Source: CAADGV01 sp040290295 (GTDB taxonomy: Bacteria; Bacteroidota; Ignavibacteria; UBA10030; UBA6906). Taken from it: DNA of 64,000 nt. The notes beneath the pieces are model-generated. The model saw only the letters and a program-made list of their open reading frames with translations, was not told the origin of the DNA and searched no databases. Location: contig PSMW01000011.1 of NCBI GenBank assembly GCA_040290295.1, positions 40,616 to 104,615 of the forward strand, given 5' to 3'. Below, one piece after another: positions 27,686 through 36,361 of the stretch. Every line of letters begins with the position of its first letter. The stretch's first letter is position 1. The position numbers and the translations under genes were made by a program.

Positions 27686-28507
27686 TTAGGGTGGTGAACC
27701 GTCGGTTGCAAGCGGTCCGGTTTCTTGTTCACGAGTGTAGAAGTTGAGGTCGGCAATATCGGGCATGACGCCATGGTAGTACAGGTACCTTAAAAATTCG
27801 GCAAGTGCTTCACGTACTTCGGGAGTCAAGTCGTACGTAAACGATTCGAGAAACTCTTGCACACTGCGTCGCTGTTCTTTGCCGTAGTCCTTCGCGATGT
27901 CGGCAAGACCCTCCACGCCCTTCTTCCGCGCCGTCTGCAGAAGCTCGATGTCCTTCGGCGAGAGTTGATCTGCCCAACCGCACCAGAGGGCATGGACGTA
28001 AGGCAAGCTCGTCATCTCGTTCCACTCCTCCACGATATCGATGACATTTTCTGACACACCCCACTGATAAAACGCCGCGTCGCCGGTCAACAGTGCAGCG
28101 TCGGCTTTCTCCAACATCGCCTCGACGGTTGCCTGAAGGGGAAGAATTGTAGGCTCGATGTCGAATTCTTCTGCCAGAATGATTTTGGTGAGAAGGATCT
28201 CGGCAGGGAATTCGGGATCGACGGCAAGTGTCTTGATGTGTTGCAGGCCCTCGCGAAAACGCACCACGATCGAACCGTTGCCGCCGGAAGCGACCGCAAC
28301 ATCCGGCACAAGACAATAGTCCGAGCTTTCCTTTGCATAGTCCAACGGCGAGATCAGCGCCGCGTGGAGTTCGCGCTCGCGCAGTTGGCGCGCAAGGCTA
28401 GGGCGCAAGTCCTTCATCAACGTCACCGCCTTGCTGTTTCGCAGCGGATCGGTCAGCGGCCGCGTTGAGAGATGCGTCGGAATGCCCAAACGCTTTGCCA
28501 CGTGCAT
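27686..28507 (-). CDS. mqnA: Menaquinone biosynthesis enzyme, MqnA (chorismate dehydratase) type
   Basis: 273 residues. MqnA makes 3-enolpyruvyl-benzoate from chorismate in the futalosine route. The fold is a periplasmic-binding-protein type two-lobe domain; the visible signature is LMKDLRPSLARQLRERELHA followed by ALISPLDYAKESSDYCLVPD, then SIVVRFREGLQHIKTLAVDP and the second-lobe ADAALLTGDAAFYQW. The N-terminus lacks the usual leading beta strand (IGAVSYLNARPL type), so an upstream start or sequence error is possible. MqnD is the alternative, but the spacing fits MqnA better. It implies menaquinone made by the futalosine pathway. Confidence 0.75.
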   Translation of the reverse strand: MHVAKRLGIPTHLSTRPLTDPLRNSKAVTLMKDLRPSLARQLRERELHAALISPLDYAKESSDYCLVPDVAVASGGNGSIVVRFREGLQHIKTLAVDPEFPAEILLTKIILAEEFDIEPTILPLQATVEAMLEKADAALLTGDAAFYQWGVSENVIDIVEEWNEMTSLPYVHALWCGWADQLSPKDIELLQTARKKGVEGLADIAKDYGKEQRRSVQEFLESFTYDLTPEVREALAEFLRYLYYHGVMPDIADLNFYTREQETGPLATDGSPP

Positions 28508-28575
28508 ACGGTTGATGGTGATGATTGTCCCTATGGTTTCATGGATGCCGCGCCAAGGTTGTGCGGGGCACGATG

Positions 28576-28917
28576 CTACGCCGATGTCTTCTGCCGAATT
28601 TGCTTGCTGGCAAGATTGCGCAAGTAGTAGAGCTTCGCTCGACGGACCGAACCTTGCTTCACTCGTTCGATCTTCGCGATGCGAGGGGAGTGAAGAGGGA
28701 AGATGCGCTCTACGCCGACGCCATCGGACACTTTGCGGACCGTGAAGGTTGCGTTCATGCCCGAACCGTGACGTGCAATGACGACTCCTTGGAATTGCTG
28801 AATACGTTCCTTATCGCCTTCGATAACGCGTACATGAACATTGACCGTATCGCCCGGCGCAAAGTCCGGGATGTCGCTCTTCATCTGTGTAGCTTCGACG
28901 AGTTTGAGTTTTTCCAT
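28576..28917 (-). CDS. rplS: 50S ribosomal protein L19
   Basis: 113 residues from ATG 28917 with GGAGA nine bases before it; the frame is open upstream but L19 starts here (MEKLKLVEATQMKSDIPDF). Conserved PGDTVNVHVRVIEGDKERIQ, QFQGVVIARHGSGMNATFTV and FPLHSPRIAKIERVKQGSVR are present. It binds 23S rRNA at the 30S/50S interface. Last gene of the ffh-rpsP-khpA-rimM-trmD-rplS cluster. Confidence 0.97.
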   Translation of the reverse strand: MEKLKLVEATQMKSDIPDFAPGDTVNVHVRVIEGDKERIQQFQGVVIARHGSGMNATFTVRKVSDGVGVERIFPLHSPRIAKIERVKQGSVRRAKLYYLRNLASKQIRQKTSA

Positions 28918-28979
28918 GATCTGTTCTCCGATGAATAATTGTACGTTCCTTGTTCTGTGAACGAGAGGCGGTGCGCCTC

Positions 28980-29699
28980 TCATGATGGTGATTGTCTGTC
29001 GCCGTTCTCCGGGAGCGACGGTTCGCCTTCGAGGAGGTCCCTGCGTCGCTCGAGTGTCCGTTTGCGTTGCTGTTCGGCACGCCACGCGGCGATCTCTCGG
29101 TGGTTGCCCGAGAGCAAAACCTCCGGCACGCGCATCCCGCGAAACTCCTCCGGCCGCGTGTAGTATGGAGCATCGAGCCAGCCCTGTTGAAACGAATCGG
29201 TCAGCAGCGATTCTCCGTCGCCGATGACGCCGGGGATCAGCCGCACGACGGCGTCGATGAGCACCAACGCCGGCAGTTCGCCGCCCGTCAGCACGTAGTC
29301 GCCGATAGAAATTTCGCGTGTCACCAGTGCCTCACGAATGCGCTCGTCGATGCCCTTGTAGTGACCGCATAACAGCAGAAGATTCGTCTTCAACGACAGC
29401 TCGTTGGCAAGCTTCTGCGTCAGCCGTTCGCCGTCGGCAGTCAAATAGATCACCTCGTCGTACGTTCGTTCGTGCTGCAAGCGTTCGATGCATGCGAACA
29501 CCGGCTCCGGCTTCAGAATCATCCCGGCGCCACCGCCGTACGGCGTATCGTCGATCGTCTTGTGCTTATCGACGGCGTATGCACGAAGGTCGTGCACGAC
29601 GATCGAGACGAGTCCCTTCTCTTGCGCCCGCTTGAGGATGCTTTCATGCAACGGACTGTGCAAGACGTTAGGAAATCCTGTGACCACATCGATCCGCAT
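28980..29699 (-). CDS. trmD: tRNA (guanine-N1)-methyltransferase
   Basis: 239 residues from ATG 29699 (MRIDVVTGFPNVLHS); a GTG at 29708 is nearer to the Shine-Dalgarno GAGAAGG but the ATG start matches the family. Methylates G37 of tRNAs. SPOUT-class knot: LLLLCGHYKGIDERI (about 105) and SIGDYVLTGGELPALVLIDA (about 130) form the SAM site; the DDTPYGGGAGMILKPEP motif and C-terminal GWLDAPYYTRPEEF are present. The C-terminus is highly charged (RKRTLERRRDLLEGE). Between rimM and rplS, as usual. Confidence 0.97.
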   Translation of the reverse strand: MRIDVVTGFPNVLHSPLHESILKRAQEKGLVSIVVHDLRAYAVDKHKTIDDTPYGGGAGMILKPEPVFACIERLQHERTYDEVIYLTADGERLTQKLANELSLKTNLLLLCGHYKGIDERIREALVTREISIGDYVLTGGELPALVLIDAVVRLIPGVIGDGESLLTDSFQQGWLDAPYYTRPEEFRGMRVPEVLLSGNHREIAAWRAEQQRKRTLERRRDLLEGEPSLPENGDRQSPS

Positions 29700-29720
29700 C
29701 GTTTCCACACCTTCTCGTTT

Positions 29721-30245
29721 TCACTCATCGACCTCTTCGGGTTCGCTGAGAAAGCCATCGATGAGATGGACAGTCATCGTTCGGCGATCGAGGTCGATGT
29801 TCTTGATAAAATCTTTGACCGCGGGGATCATGACCTCGCTCCCCTGTCGATCGATGACGTACACGTCGCTGGCAGGATACTTCAGAACGTCCGTGAGCAT
29901 GCCGACGTCGTTTCCGTTCGTGTCGATGACACGCAGCCCAATGAGATCGTGAATGAAGTACGAACCCGGTTCGGGCTTAACGGCGTCCGATTCTGCCACG
30001 AACAGCAGCGCTCCGACGAGCCTTTCGGCTTCGGTACGCGTCGGATGATCGGTAAGTTGCACTCGAACGCCACGCCCTTCGAGCACGACGCGACTCACCT
30101 GCGTTTCGATGACGGCGTGTTCATCGCGCCCGACGAACACGCGTTGTAGTCGCGTGAAGCGTCGGAGATCATCCGTCATGGGAGCGATGACGACATCGCC
30201 GTGGATGCCGAAGGCTTTGACGATCTTTCCCACCGCGATCAGCAT
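29721..30245 (-). CDS. rimM: 16S rRNA processing protein RimM
   Basis: 174 residues from ATG 30245 (GTG 30257 is possible). Helps mature the 30S head by binding S19. The N-terminal beta barrel begins AVGKIVKAFGIHGDVVIAPM and the C-terminal PRC barrel has GSYFIHDLIGLRVID and DVYVIDRQGSEVMIPAVKDF. Between khpA and trmD with gaps of about 25 bases. Confidence 0.96.
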   Translation of the reverse strand: MLIAVGKIVKAFGIHGDVVIAPMTDDLRRFTRLQRVFVGRDEHAVIETQVSRVVLEGRGVRVQLTDHPTRTEAERLVGALLFVAESDAVKPEPGSYFIHDLIGLRVIDTNGNDVGMLTDVLKYPASDVYVIDRQGSEVMIPAVKDFIKNIDLDRRTMTVHLIDGFLSEPEEVDE

Positions 30246-30269
30246 GCGGCTTCCCACGCCATGCGTGCG

Positions 30270-30500
30270 TCAATCGGCAATTTCAAGAATGGCTCGTTTT
30301 CCTTCTTTGGCTGCAACTGCAGTGAGCAGAACGCGAATGGCTTGTGCAGTTCTCCCCTTTCGTCCTATCACCTTCCCGACATCCGCCTGGCCTACTTGCA
30401 GCTTGAAGATGACCTTGCCGTTTGTTTCTTCTTGGTCGATGATCACCTGCTCGGGATGGTCGACGAGATGCTTTGCGATGAAGGTTAGGAATTCCCGCAT
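30270..30500 (-). CDS. khpA: KH-domain RNA-binding protein KhpA
   Basis: 76 residues from ATG 30500 (MREFLTFIAKHLVDHPEQV). A single KH domain with the GxxG loop in VGKVIGRKGRTAQAIR. KhpA pairs with KhpB as a global RNA chaperone in Gram-positives; in this cluster position (rpsP-khpA-rimM) it is conserved across phyla. KhpB is not in the window. Confidence 0.95.
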   Translation of the reverse strand: MREFLTFIAKHLVDHPEQVIIDQEETNGKVIFKLQVGQADVGKVIGRKGRTAQAIRVLLTAVAAKEGKRAILEIAD

Positions 30501-30647
30501 AGCGCGCCTCTTGTGATTGTTGTGAGATCTTATCCGGTGATGCTGCTTATTAAGATCCAACACACCCACGGCAGCGCTCGCCAGTACAGGAAACACGCTG
30601 CGGCAAGCCCATCCTGCTCTCGGCAGAGGTGCTTGCTCTGCCGATGG

Positions 30648-31085
30648 CTAAGCGGTGGCCGGTGCTGGTTCTGCCGGAGATGCTTCGCCGCCTGCGCTCT
30701 TGCGAGCCTTCCGCTTTGCAGCTGCTCGACGCGCTTTGCGCGCTTGATCACGCTGACGCTTTTCTGCTTGCGCCATCTGCCACTTCTCCATCTCTTTGGC
30801 GATGGTCGCTTCGTCTGCGCCTTTCTTGAGCAGCGTCCACTTCAACCACATGCCGCTGCGTTGGAGCAAGCTGCGCAAGGTGTCGCTCGGCTGCGCGCCG
30901 ATGTTCAGCCAATACATCAACCGATCTTCTTTGGTTTCAATGAGCATCGGTTCGCGAAGCGGCTCGTAGCGGCCTACCACCTCTAAGAATTTGCCGTTGC
31001 GCGCTGCTCGCGAATCTGCTGCGACGATATGGTATTGCGGTATCTTCTTCTTACCAACTCGTCGCAATCGCAATCGTACTGCCAA
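30648..31085 (-). CDS. rpsP: 30S ribosomal protein S16
   Basis: 145 residues. The family start (AVRLRLRRVGKKKIPQYHIV) falls on a TTG at 31085, with AAGGAGA eight bases upstream, so TTG initiation is preferred over the upstream frame to 31133. S16 is an early 30S assembly protein. Core ends near residue 85 (SGMWLKWTLLKKG); a long Ala/Lys/Arg and Pro tail follows (about 60 residues), as often seen in Bacteroidota and relatives. Confidence 0.95.
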   Translation of the reverse strand: MAVRLRLRRVGKKKIPQYHIVAADSRAARNGKFLEVVGRYEPLREPMLIETKEDRLMYWLNIGAQPSDTLRSLLQRSGMWLKWTLLKKGADEATIAKEMEKWQMAQAEKRQRDQARKARRAAAKRKARKSAGGEASPAEPAPATA

Positions 31086-31137
31086 TGGAGTTCTCCTTGT
31101 AAAATAACGTGAGTGTTGGTAAACAAATGTCACGCGC

Positions 31138-32466
31138 TCAGAAGGCGGTCTTCATCCGCTGCGCTATCTTGAATTTCGCTCCACCTTTGCTGAAGCTCTT
31201 CATCATCTTTTGCATCTGCTCAAATTGCTTGACGAGCTTGTTCACCTCTTGGACGGTGGCGCCGCTGCCCAGCGCAATCCGTCTCCTCCTGCTGCCGTTG
31301 AGAAGCTGGGGATTTGCTCGCTCTGCCTTTGTCATGGAACGAATGATGGCTTCGATCCGCACGAACTCCTTTTCGTCCATTTGCGCATCCTGGGTCAGCT
31401 TGTTCATCCCCGGTACCATGCTCATCACCTGGCTGAGGGGACCCAGCTTTTTGATTTCTTGAAGTTGCTCGAGGAAGTCATCGAACGTAAATTGTGCTTT
31501 CCGGAGCTTCTGCTCGAGCGCCGCTGCTTTCGCTTGATCGATACTCTGTTGTGCTTTCTCCACGAGCGTGACAATATCGCCCATGCCCAAGATGCGTGAA
31601 GCAAGGCGATCGGGATGAAACTTCTCGAGCGCGTCGAGTTTCTCGCCGATGCTGATAAACTTGATCGGCTTGCCGACAGTGGCTCGAAGCGAAAGCGCCG
31701 CTCCGCCGCGCGCATCCCCATCCATCTTCGTCAACACGGCACCGTCGAAGTTGAGGCGCTCGTTGAATGCCTTGGCGGTGTTCACCGCGTCCTGGCCCGT
31801 CATCGCATCCACCACAAAGAGAATCTCGTGCGGCTTGACGGCTGCCTTGATCTCTTCCACTTCACGCATCATCTCTTCGTCCACATGCATCCTGCCCGCC
31901 GTATCCACGATAAGCGTGTCGCGCGCGTTCGTTCGTGCATACTCCACCGACTGCCGCGCAATCTGCACCGCGCCCGCCTTGCGATCCAGATACACCGGCA
32001 CCGCGAGCTGCTCAGCCAGCATCTGCAGTTGGTCGATCGCTGCCGGGCGATGTACGTCGGCCGCAACAAGGAGGGGACTTCTCCCTTGCGACTTGAGATG
32101 CAAGGCAAGCTTCCCGCAGAATGTCGTTTTACCGGAACCTTGGAGTCCCGCCACCAGAATAACCGTTGGCGGCATCGGCGAAATGCGGATGCCGGTGTGC
32201 CGATCGCCGAGCAATTGTACCAACTCATCATGAAGGATTTTGATGATGAGTTGTCCGGGCGTAATGCTGCTCAACACCTCCTGGCCGATTGCTCGCTTCT
32301 GCACGTCGTCGATGAACTGCTTGGCAACCTTGTAGTTGACGTCGGCGTCGAGCAGCACACGGCGTACATCACGGAGTGCCTCGGCAATGTTCGCCTCCGT
32401 GATCTTCCCGTGCCCCCGAAGACGCTTGAGAACCGCCTCGAATTTTTGACTAATCTCTTTGAACAT
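31138..32466 (-). CDS. ffh: Signal recognition particle GTPase Ffh
   Basis: 442 residues. Delivers nascent membrane proteins to the Sec translocon with SRP RNA and FtsY. N domain, then G domain: G1 GLQGSGKTTFCGKL (about 108), VAADVHRPAAIDQL, DTAGRMHVDEEMM, TKMDGDARGGAAL (about 246). M domain from about 300, with GPLSQVMSMVPGMNKL and the RNA-binding SRRRRIALGSGATVQEVNKL. First gene of the cluster through rplS. No SRP RNA gene was found nearby. Confidence 0.97.
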   Translation of the reverse strand: MFKEISQKFEAVLKRLRGHGKITEANIAEALRDVRRVLLDADVNYKVAKQFIDDVQKRAIGQEVLSSITPGQLIIKILHDELVQLLGDRHTGIRISPMPPTVILVAGLQGSGKTTFCGKLALHLKSQGRSPLLVAADVHRPAAIDQLQMLAEQLAVPVYLDRKAGAVQIARQSVEYARTNARDTLIVDTAGRMHVDEEMMREVEEIKAAVKPHEILFVVDAMTGQDAVNTAKAFNERLNFDGAVLTKMDGDARGGAALSLRATVGKPIKFISIGEKLDALEKFHPDRLASRILGMGDIVTLVEKAQQSIDQAKAAALEQKLRKAQFTFDDFLEQLQEIKKLGPLSQVMSMVPGMNKLTQDAQMDEKEFVRIEAIIRSMTKAERANPQLLNGSRRRRIALGSGATVQEVNKLVKQFEQMQKMMKSFSKGGAKFKIAQRMKTAF

Positions 32467-32852
32467 GATGGACGTGCAAAACCCTTAAAACCTGCCTAAA
32501 CCGCCGGTTTTCTCAGCGATCAACGGATTGTGAAGACTGAGAGAAAAAAACCGTTTCGACCCATCGAAACGGGAGAGAAAGGTACGCAAAAGGGAGAAGC
32601 GAATCAAGAAAACGATCTCCGATCCGAAATGCGATGGAGACTCAATCGTTCATTGCATTGAGCGATCGTGCATCGAAACCGGCCGGCTTTCACCGGAGTG
32701 GAATTGCATCCTGTCGGTGATTCGGTTGTCACCCTTTGAGCACCCGGTGGGAGTCAAAGGATGTCGTCGCGGATGCGAGATTCATAGGACGAACGGTGGC
32801 CAACGGCTCGATGCCTTCCTCGTGCTCTGATGAGACGTGCCGTGGGTACAGA
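32467..32852. other. Intergenic region between the DUF4175 gene and ffh
   Basis: 386 bases with no gene. It holds the minus-strand terminator at 32544-32572 and must hold the ffh operon promoter. I searched by eye for an SRP RNA core here and found none. Confidence 0.6.
32544..32572 (-). terminator. Rho-independent terminator of the DUF4175 transcript
   Basis: Read on the minus strand: a 9-bp stem CCGTTTCGA / TCGAAACGG with a 4-base loop, followed by TTTTTTT. It lies about 280 bases after the DUF4175 stop. Confidence 0.8.
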
Positions 32853-35800
32853 TCATTGTTCAGGCTGGGTTTTCTCCAACGCCTCGTAGTATCGTTTGAT
32901 AAGCTCTTGATAGTCCTTAGCGTAACCTTCTTCGATGGATTTTTGGAGATCTTGCTGAAGCTTGGTGCGGCGGCCCTCGAGAGTATTCATATCGAGCTCG
33001 ACGGGACTTCTTCTCGTAACATTCGTACCTGTTTCTGCGCGACGTTTCTTCTCGAAGTCACGCTCGCGAGCAGAGCGTTGAGAATCCAGCAGGCGCGAAA
33101 GAATGCGCTCCTGCTTTTTCAACGTCTCAGGATTGACATTGCCCTGAGCAAGGTCGGTTTGCACTTCGCGCATTTCTTGGGCAATCTTGTTGAGATCACC
33201 CAACATCTTGCTCAACTCGCCACTCTGTGCCGCTTCCTTGGCGAGTTGCTCCAGCGATTTGCGGACCATTCCTTGTTCGGCAGCGAGGCGGCCGAGTTCG
33301 GCAAGCTGTTGTTGCGACATGCCCTGAAGACTCTGCGTCCCCTGATTGATGCCCTGCTGCTGTCCTGTCAGTTGCTGCAAGCGCTGCATGAATCCCGCCA
33401 TACCCATTCCTTGCCCGCCCCCTTGCATCATGCCTTGCATTGCGCTCTGCAACATTTGCGACGCTTCGTTGAGCGAACCCATGGCTCCTTGCTGTTGCGT
33501 TGCGGCTTGTTGGCTATTACGCTGGTCGAGTGATTGCATTGCTTGACTCATCTGTCGCATCGCGTCGCCGATGGCTTTGCCCATCTCGGGTGTGATGGCG
33601 AATGTTTTCTGCGAGAGCTTCGACAGACCTTGAGTGACGTTTGCCAGGTCGCGCAAGATTTCCATTTGGGCTTGCGTATTGTCGCGGAACTGTTGGGAGT
33701 TCGGCTCGAGCTGGCGTGATTGATTCTTGAGCGCCTCCTGACGTTGCGAAAGATTGAGCAAATCCTGCAGCGCGCGACGCATCTCGTTCACAATCTGCCG
33801 TTGCTGATTCTGTTGCAATGCCTGCTTCATCGCTTGCATGCGTTGCATGAACGAACCCATCTTTTGCATCGTGCTCTGTTGGCGCTGCATCGCCTGTTGC
33901 ACGTCTTGGTGTTGCATCTGTTGTGCAATCTCATCCATCAGCTTCTCGAGCGCCGCTCGATCGAGTTCGGTCTGCGCGTCGCTCACCTCTTGCAGCGGCA
34001 TCTCGGTCGGAAATTCTTTCATCTTCTGTTCCAGCTCTGCAAGCTCTTTTCGCAGGCGATCGAGTTGTTCTTTCAGCTCTTGCTGTTGCTGTGCGAGGTT
34101 CTCCAGCGATTGCTTATCCGATGGATTCGTGCGCTCGGTCTGTTTCTGCAGGTCTTCCTGTTTCTTCAGCATCTCCTCCGTCCGTTTCACCATCTCATCC
34201 ACTTTCTGCTCGATCTGTATCCGCTTCAACAGATTCATCGTGCGCTCGATGCTCTTACGGAAGTTCTCTTCGTTGAATTGGAATTGCTGCATGGCTTGCC
34301 GCATCAACTCGGGGTTGAATTGCATCATCGCCTGCTGCATCTTCTTCATCGCTTCAGCAAACTCGGGCGAGTTCAATTCCTCCATCAAGCGTTGCAGTTC
34401 TTGATACTTCTCCAACGTTTCTTTCGAAAGGGTCTCGTTCTTTTCCATTTTCTTGACCATCTCATCGATGGTCTTGTTCACCTCGTCGAGCTTTTTCTGG
34501 ATCTCGTGATATTTGTTCAGGATCTCTTCCGTCTTCTTTTGCTGCTGCCAGTCCACCTTGTGTTGGTTCTTCTTCAATTCTTGCTGCAGTTCCTCCACGT
34601 CCTTCTTTGCCTGTTCGGCTTGTTTGAGCGCTTCTTTTATGCCTTCGACACTCACGTCGTGGGCTTTGTCGAGGTCCGCGAACACTTCTTCGAGAGAGGG
34701 AAGGCGGAGAGTGTACACGTCACTGCGCCCCGGCTTTGGTCCGCTGATGTGGTCGTTGTCGAACACCTCGAGGTAGTAGCTGACGACGTCTTCGGGTACG
34801 AGCGCAAGGTCTTTCAGATTCCAGAGGTGAGCAATGTCTGCTTCTGTGGTGATGCCGTTGGGAAGCGGGATGGTCACGAACCGGTAATCGGGCCACGGTT
34901 GTTCGTAGCGAGAGTGCACGAGCCGATACGCAAGGCGCAGCGAACTGAATCCGTAATCGTCGGCGATGTGGTAGAGCATCTTGAGTTTCGCGTTCTCGGC
35001 AATATCCACGTTGGTACCGGGGACGAGAACCTGCGCTGTCGGGTACGCATCGGGGAGAAGCTTGAGCGTGTAGGTGATCGGATCGACGCTCGCCACGTTC
35101 TGGTGATCGCGGAGGTGAATGATGTACTGTCGTTCCTTGTTCAGCGTGATGGTGCCTGAGGCGCGGCTTCCGTTGACGGCGAGCGGCGCCGTTGTCGAAT
35201 CGCTGAAGAGCAGCCGAGCCTCGGCAAGCGGTTTGTTCGCTTCGATGGTGAACGCAATGCGTGTTCCCTTCAATGCCGAAACGTCCCCCACATTGTCGTC
35301 GAGTTCGCGCTCGGCAAGTCGCGTATACGAGGGGAACATCAAGCGCACGCGCAGCATTTTCACCATCGGGCGGTCGATCACAGTGAGCGTGTACTCGTCG
35401 CTGACAAGGTCTTCCGCCTTCACCATGTAGGACGTTGAAGATTTCAGTGAAGGAAATTCGTAAGAGAACACGCCCGCCGCGTCCGCAACCAGGGTGCGCT
35501 CATCGAAGCGTACTTGACCGGCAGGCTTGCTTGCCAGCACGATGTGAGCGGGAAGCTTTTCCGCCGACCACGTACTGCTCGGCGTGTCGGGTTCCAGCCG
35601 CACCGTGACGCGTACGGAAGCTCCCTTGACGACCTCCTTGCTGCCGGGGTCCACAACAATGCGAAACGGTAAAGGAGGACGGAAGGACTCGCTGTAGCGC
35701 ACCAAGCGGTTCGCCGCGTTGAAGAACGCTTGTGGAGAGAAAACCGTCAAGGCAACGGCGAGGGACAGCACAGCACCGAGCATCTTTGCTGCTTTGCGCA

Positions 35801-36284
35801 CAGGCTCCATGCTGATCGCACGAGCAAAATCGAACGGGGCGATTTCGTGCGCGACGTCCGCGAACGACGCATCGATCAATGCAGGCGAGTAGAAGCGTGA
35901 ACGCTCTCGCTCGGGATACAACTGCAGAATGTTGACGAGATGATCGTTGATCGTCGGAAAGTGCTTCCCAACTTTTGCCGCGGTGATCGTGTTGCTTTCC
36001 TCGGGCAGCACACGCAACAGTTTCAACAGCGGTCGACCGATGAACCACGCGCAGAGAGCGACAGCGCTCGCTGTATACAACGCGACGAGAGCGGTACGAA
36101 CAGTGGGGGAGAGGTAAAAGTATTGCTCGACCATCACCGCCAACACGGCGATGCCCAACAGCACCGAAAGAGAATGGAGCGTCCCGAAGGAGAGAGACGC
36201 GAGGTGTTCCTTCTTTCGCACCGCAGCGAGCCGTTCGATCAGCTCCCGATAGATTCGTGGTGTGCCCTCACTCATCACGTCCAT
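32853..36284 (-). CDS. DUF4175 family protein, large coiled-coil membrane protein
   Basis: 1143 residues. Three TM segments at about 34-55, 62-84 and 165-186; an extracytoplasmic beta-rich part to about residue 540 (for example SGPKPGRSDVYTLRLPSLEE closes it); then about 560 residues of nearly continuous coiled coil very rich in Gln, Met, Glu and Lys (QKKTEEILNKYHEIQKKLDE, QAMQQFQFNEENFRKSIERT). DUF4175 proteins are found in Bacteroidota, Chlorobi and proteobacteria, often beside DUF4159, MoxR-like ATPase and DUF58 genes; a DUF4159 gene lies 1.7 kb upstream here. Function unknown. Confidence 0.88.
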   Translation of the reverse strand: MDVMSEGTPRIYRELIERLAAVRKKEHLASLSFGTLHSLSVLLGIAVLAVMVEQYFYLSPTVRTALVALYTASAVALCAWFIGRPLLKLLRVLPEESNTITAAKVGKHFPTINDHLVNILQLYPERERSRFYSPALIDASFADVAHEIAPFDFARAISMEPVRKAAKMLGAVLSLAVALTVFSPQAFFNAANRLVRYSESFRPPLPFRIVVDPGSKEVVKGASVRVTVRLEPDTPSSTWSAEKLPAHIVLASKPAGQVRFDERTLVADAAGVFSYEFPSLKSSTSYMVKAEDLVSDEYTLTVIDRPMVKMLRVRLMFPSYTRLAERELDDNVGDVSALKGTRIAFTIEANKPLAEARLLFSDSTTAPLAVNGSRASGTITLNKERQYIIHLRDHQNVASVDPITYTLKLLPDAYPTAQVLVPGTNVDIAENAKLKMLYHIADDYGFSSLRLAYRLVHSRYEQPWPDYRFVTIPLPNGITTEADIAHLWNLKDLALVPEDVVSYYLEVFDNDHISGPKPGRSDVYTLRLPSLEEVFADLDKAHDVSVEGIKEALKQAEQAKKDVEELQQELKKNQHKVDWQQQKKTEEILNKYHEIQKKLDEVNKTIDEMVKKMEKNETLSKETLEKYQELQRLMEELNSPEFAEAMKKMQQAMMQFNPELMRQAMQQFQFNEENFRKSIERTMNLLKRIQIEQKVDEMVKRTEEMLKKQEDLQKQTERTNPSDKQSLENLAQQQQELKEQLDRLRKELAELEQKMKEFPTEMPLQEVSDAQTELDRAALEKLMDEIAQQMQHQDVQQAMQRQQSTMQKMGSFMQRMQAMKQALQQNQQRQIVNEMRRALQDLLNLSQRQEALKNQSRQLEPNSQQFRDNTQAQMEILRDLANVTQGLSKLSQKTFAITPEMGKAIGDAMRQMSQAMQSLDQRNSQQAATQQQGAMGSLNEASQMLQSAMQGMMQGGGQGMGMAGFMQRLQQLTGQQQGINQGTQSLQGMSQQQLAELGRLAAEQGMVRKSLEQLAKEAAQSGELSKMLGDLNKIAQEMREVQTDLAQGNVNPETLKKQERILSRLLDSQRSARERDFEKKRRAETGTNVTRRSPVELDMNTLEGRRTKLQQDLQKSIEEGYAKDYQELIKRYYEALEKTQPEQ

Positions 36285-36361
36285 GCATCAATCCCTTTCT
36301 TGAGAAATAATAGCCAATCGCGCCGACACACACAACTCTGCCTCCATCCAACCGCCATCAT

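Noticed and set aside
32467..32852. SRP RNA gene next to ffh
   Set aside because: The conserved SRP Alu/S-domain core (GGAA tetraloop region) was not found.
33720..35159. 479-codon plus-strand ORF rich in Leu/His
   Set aside because: It is the antisense shadow of the Gln/Met-rich coiled coil of the DUF4175 gene; composition follows from the opposite strand.
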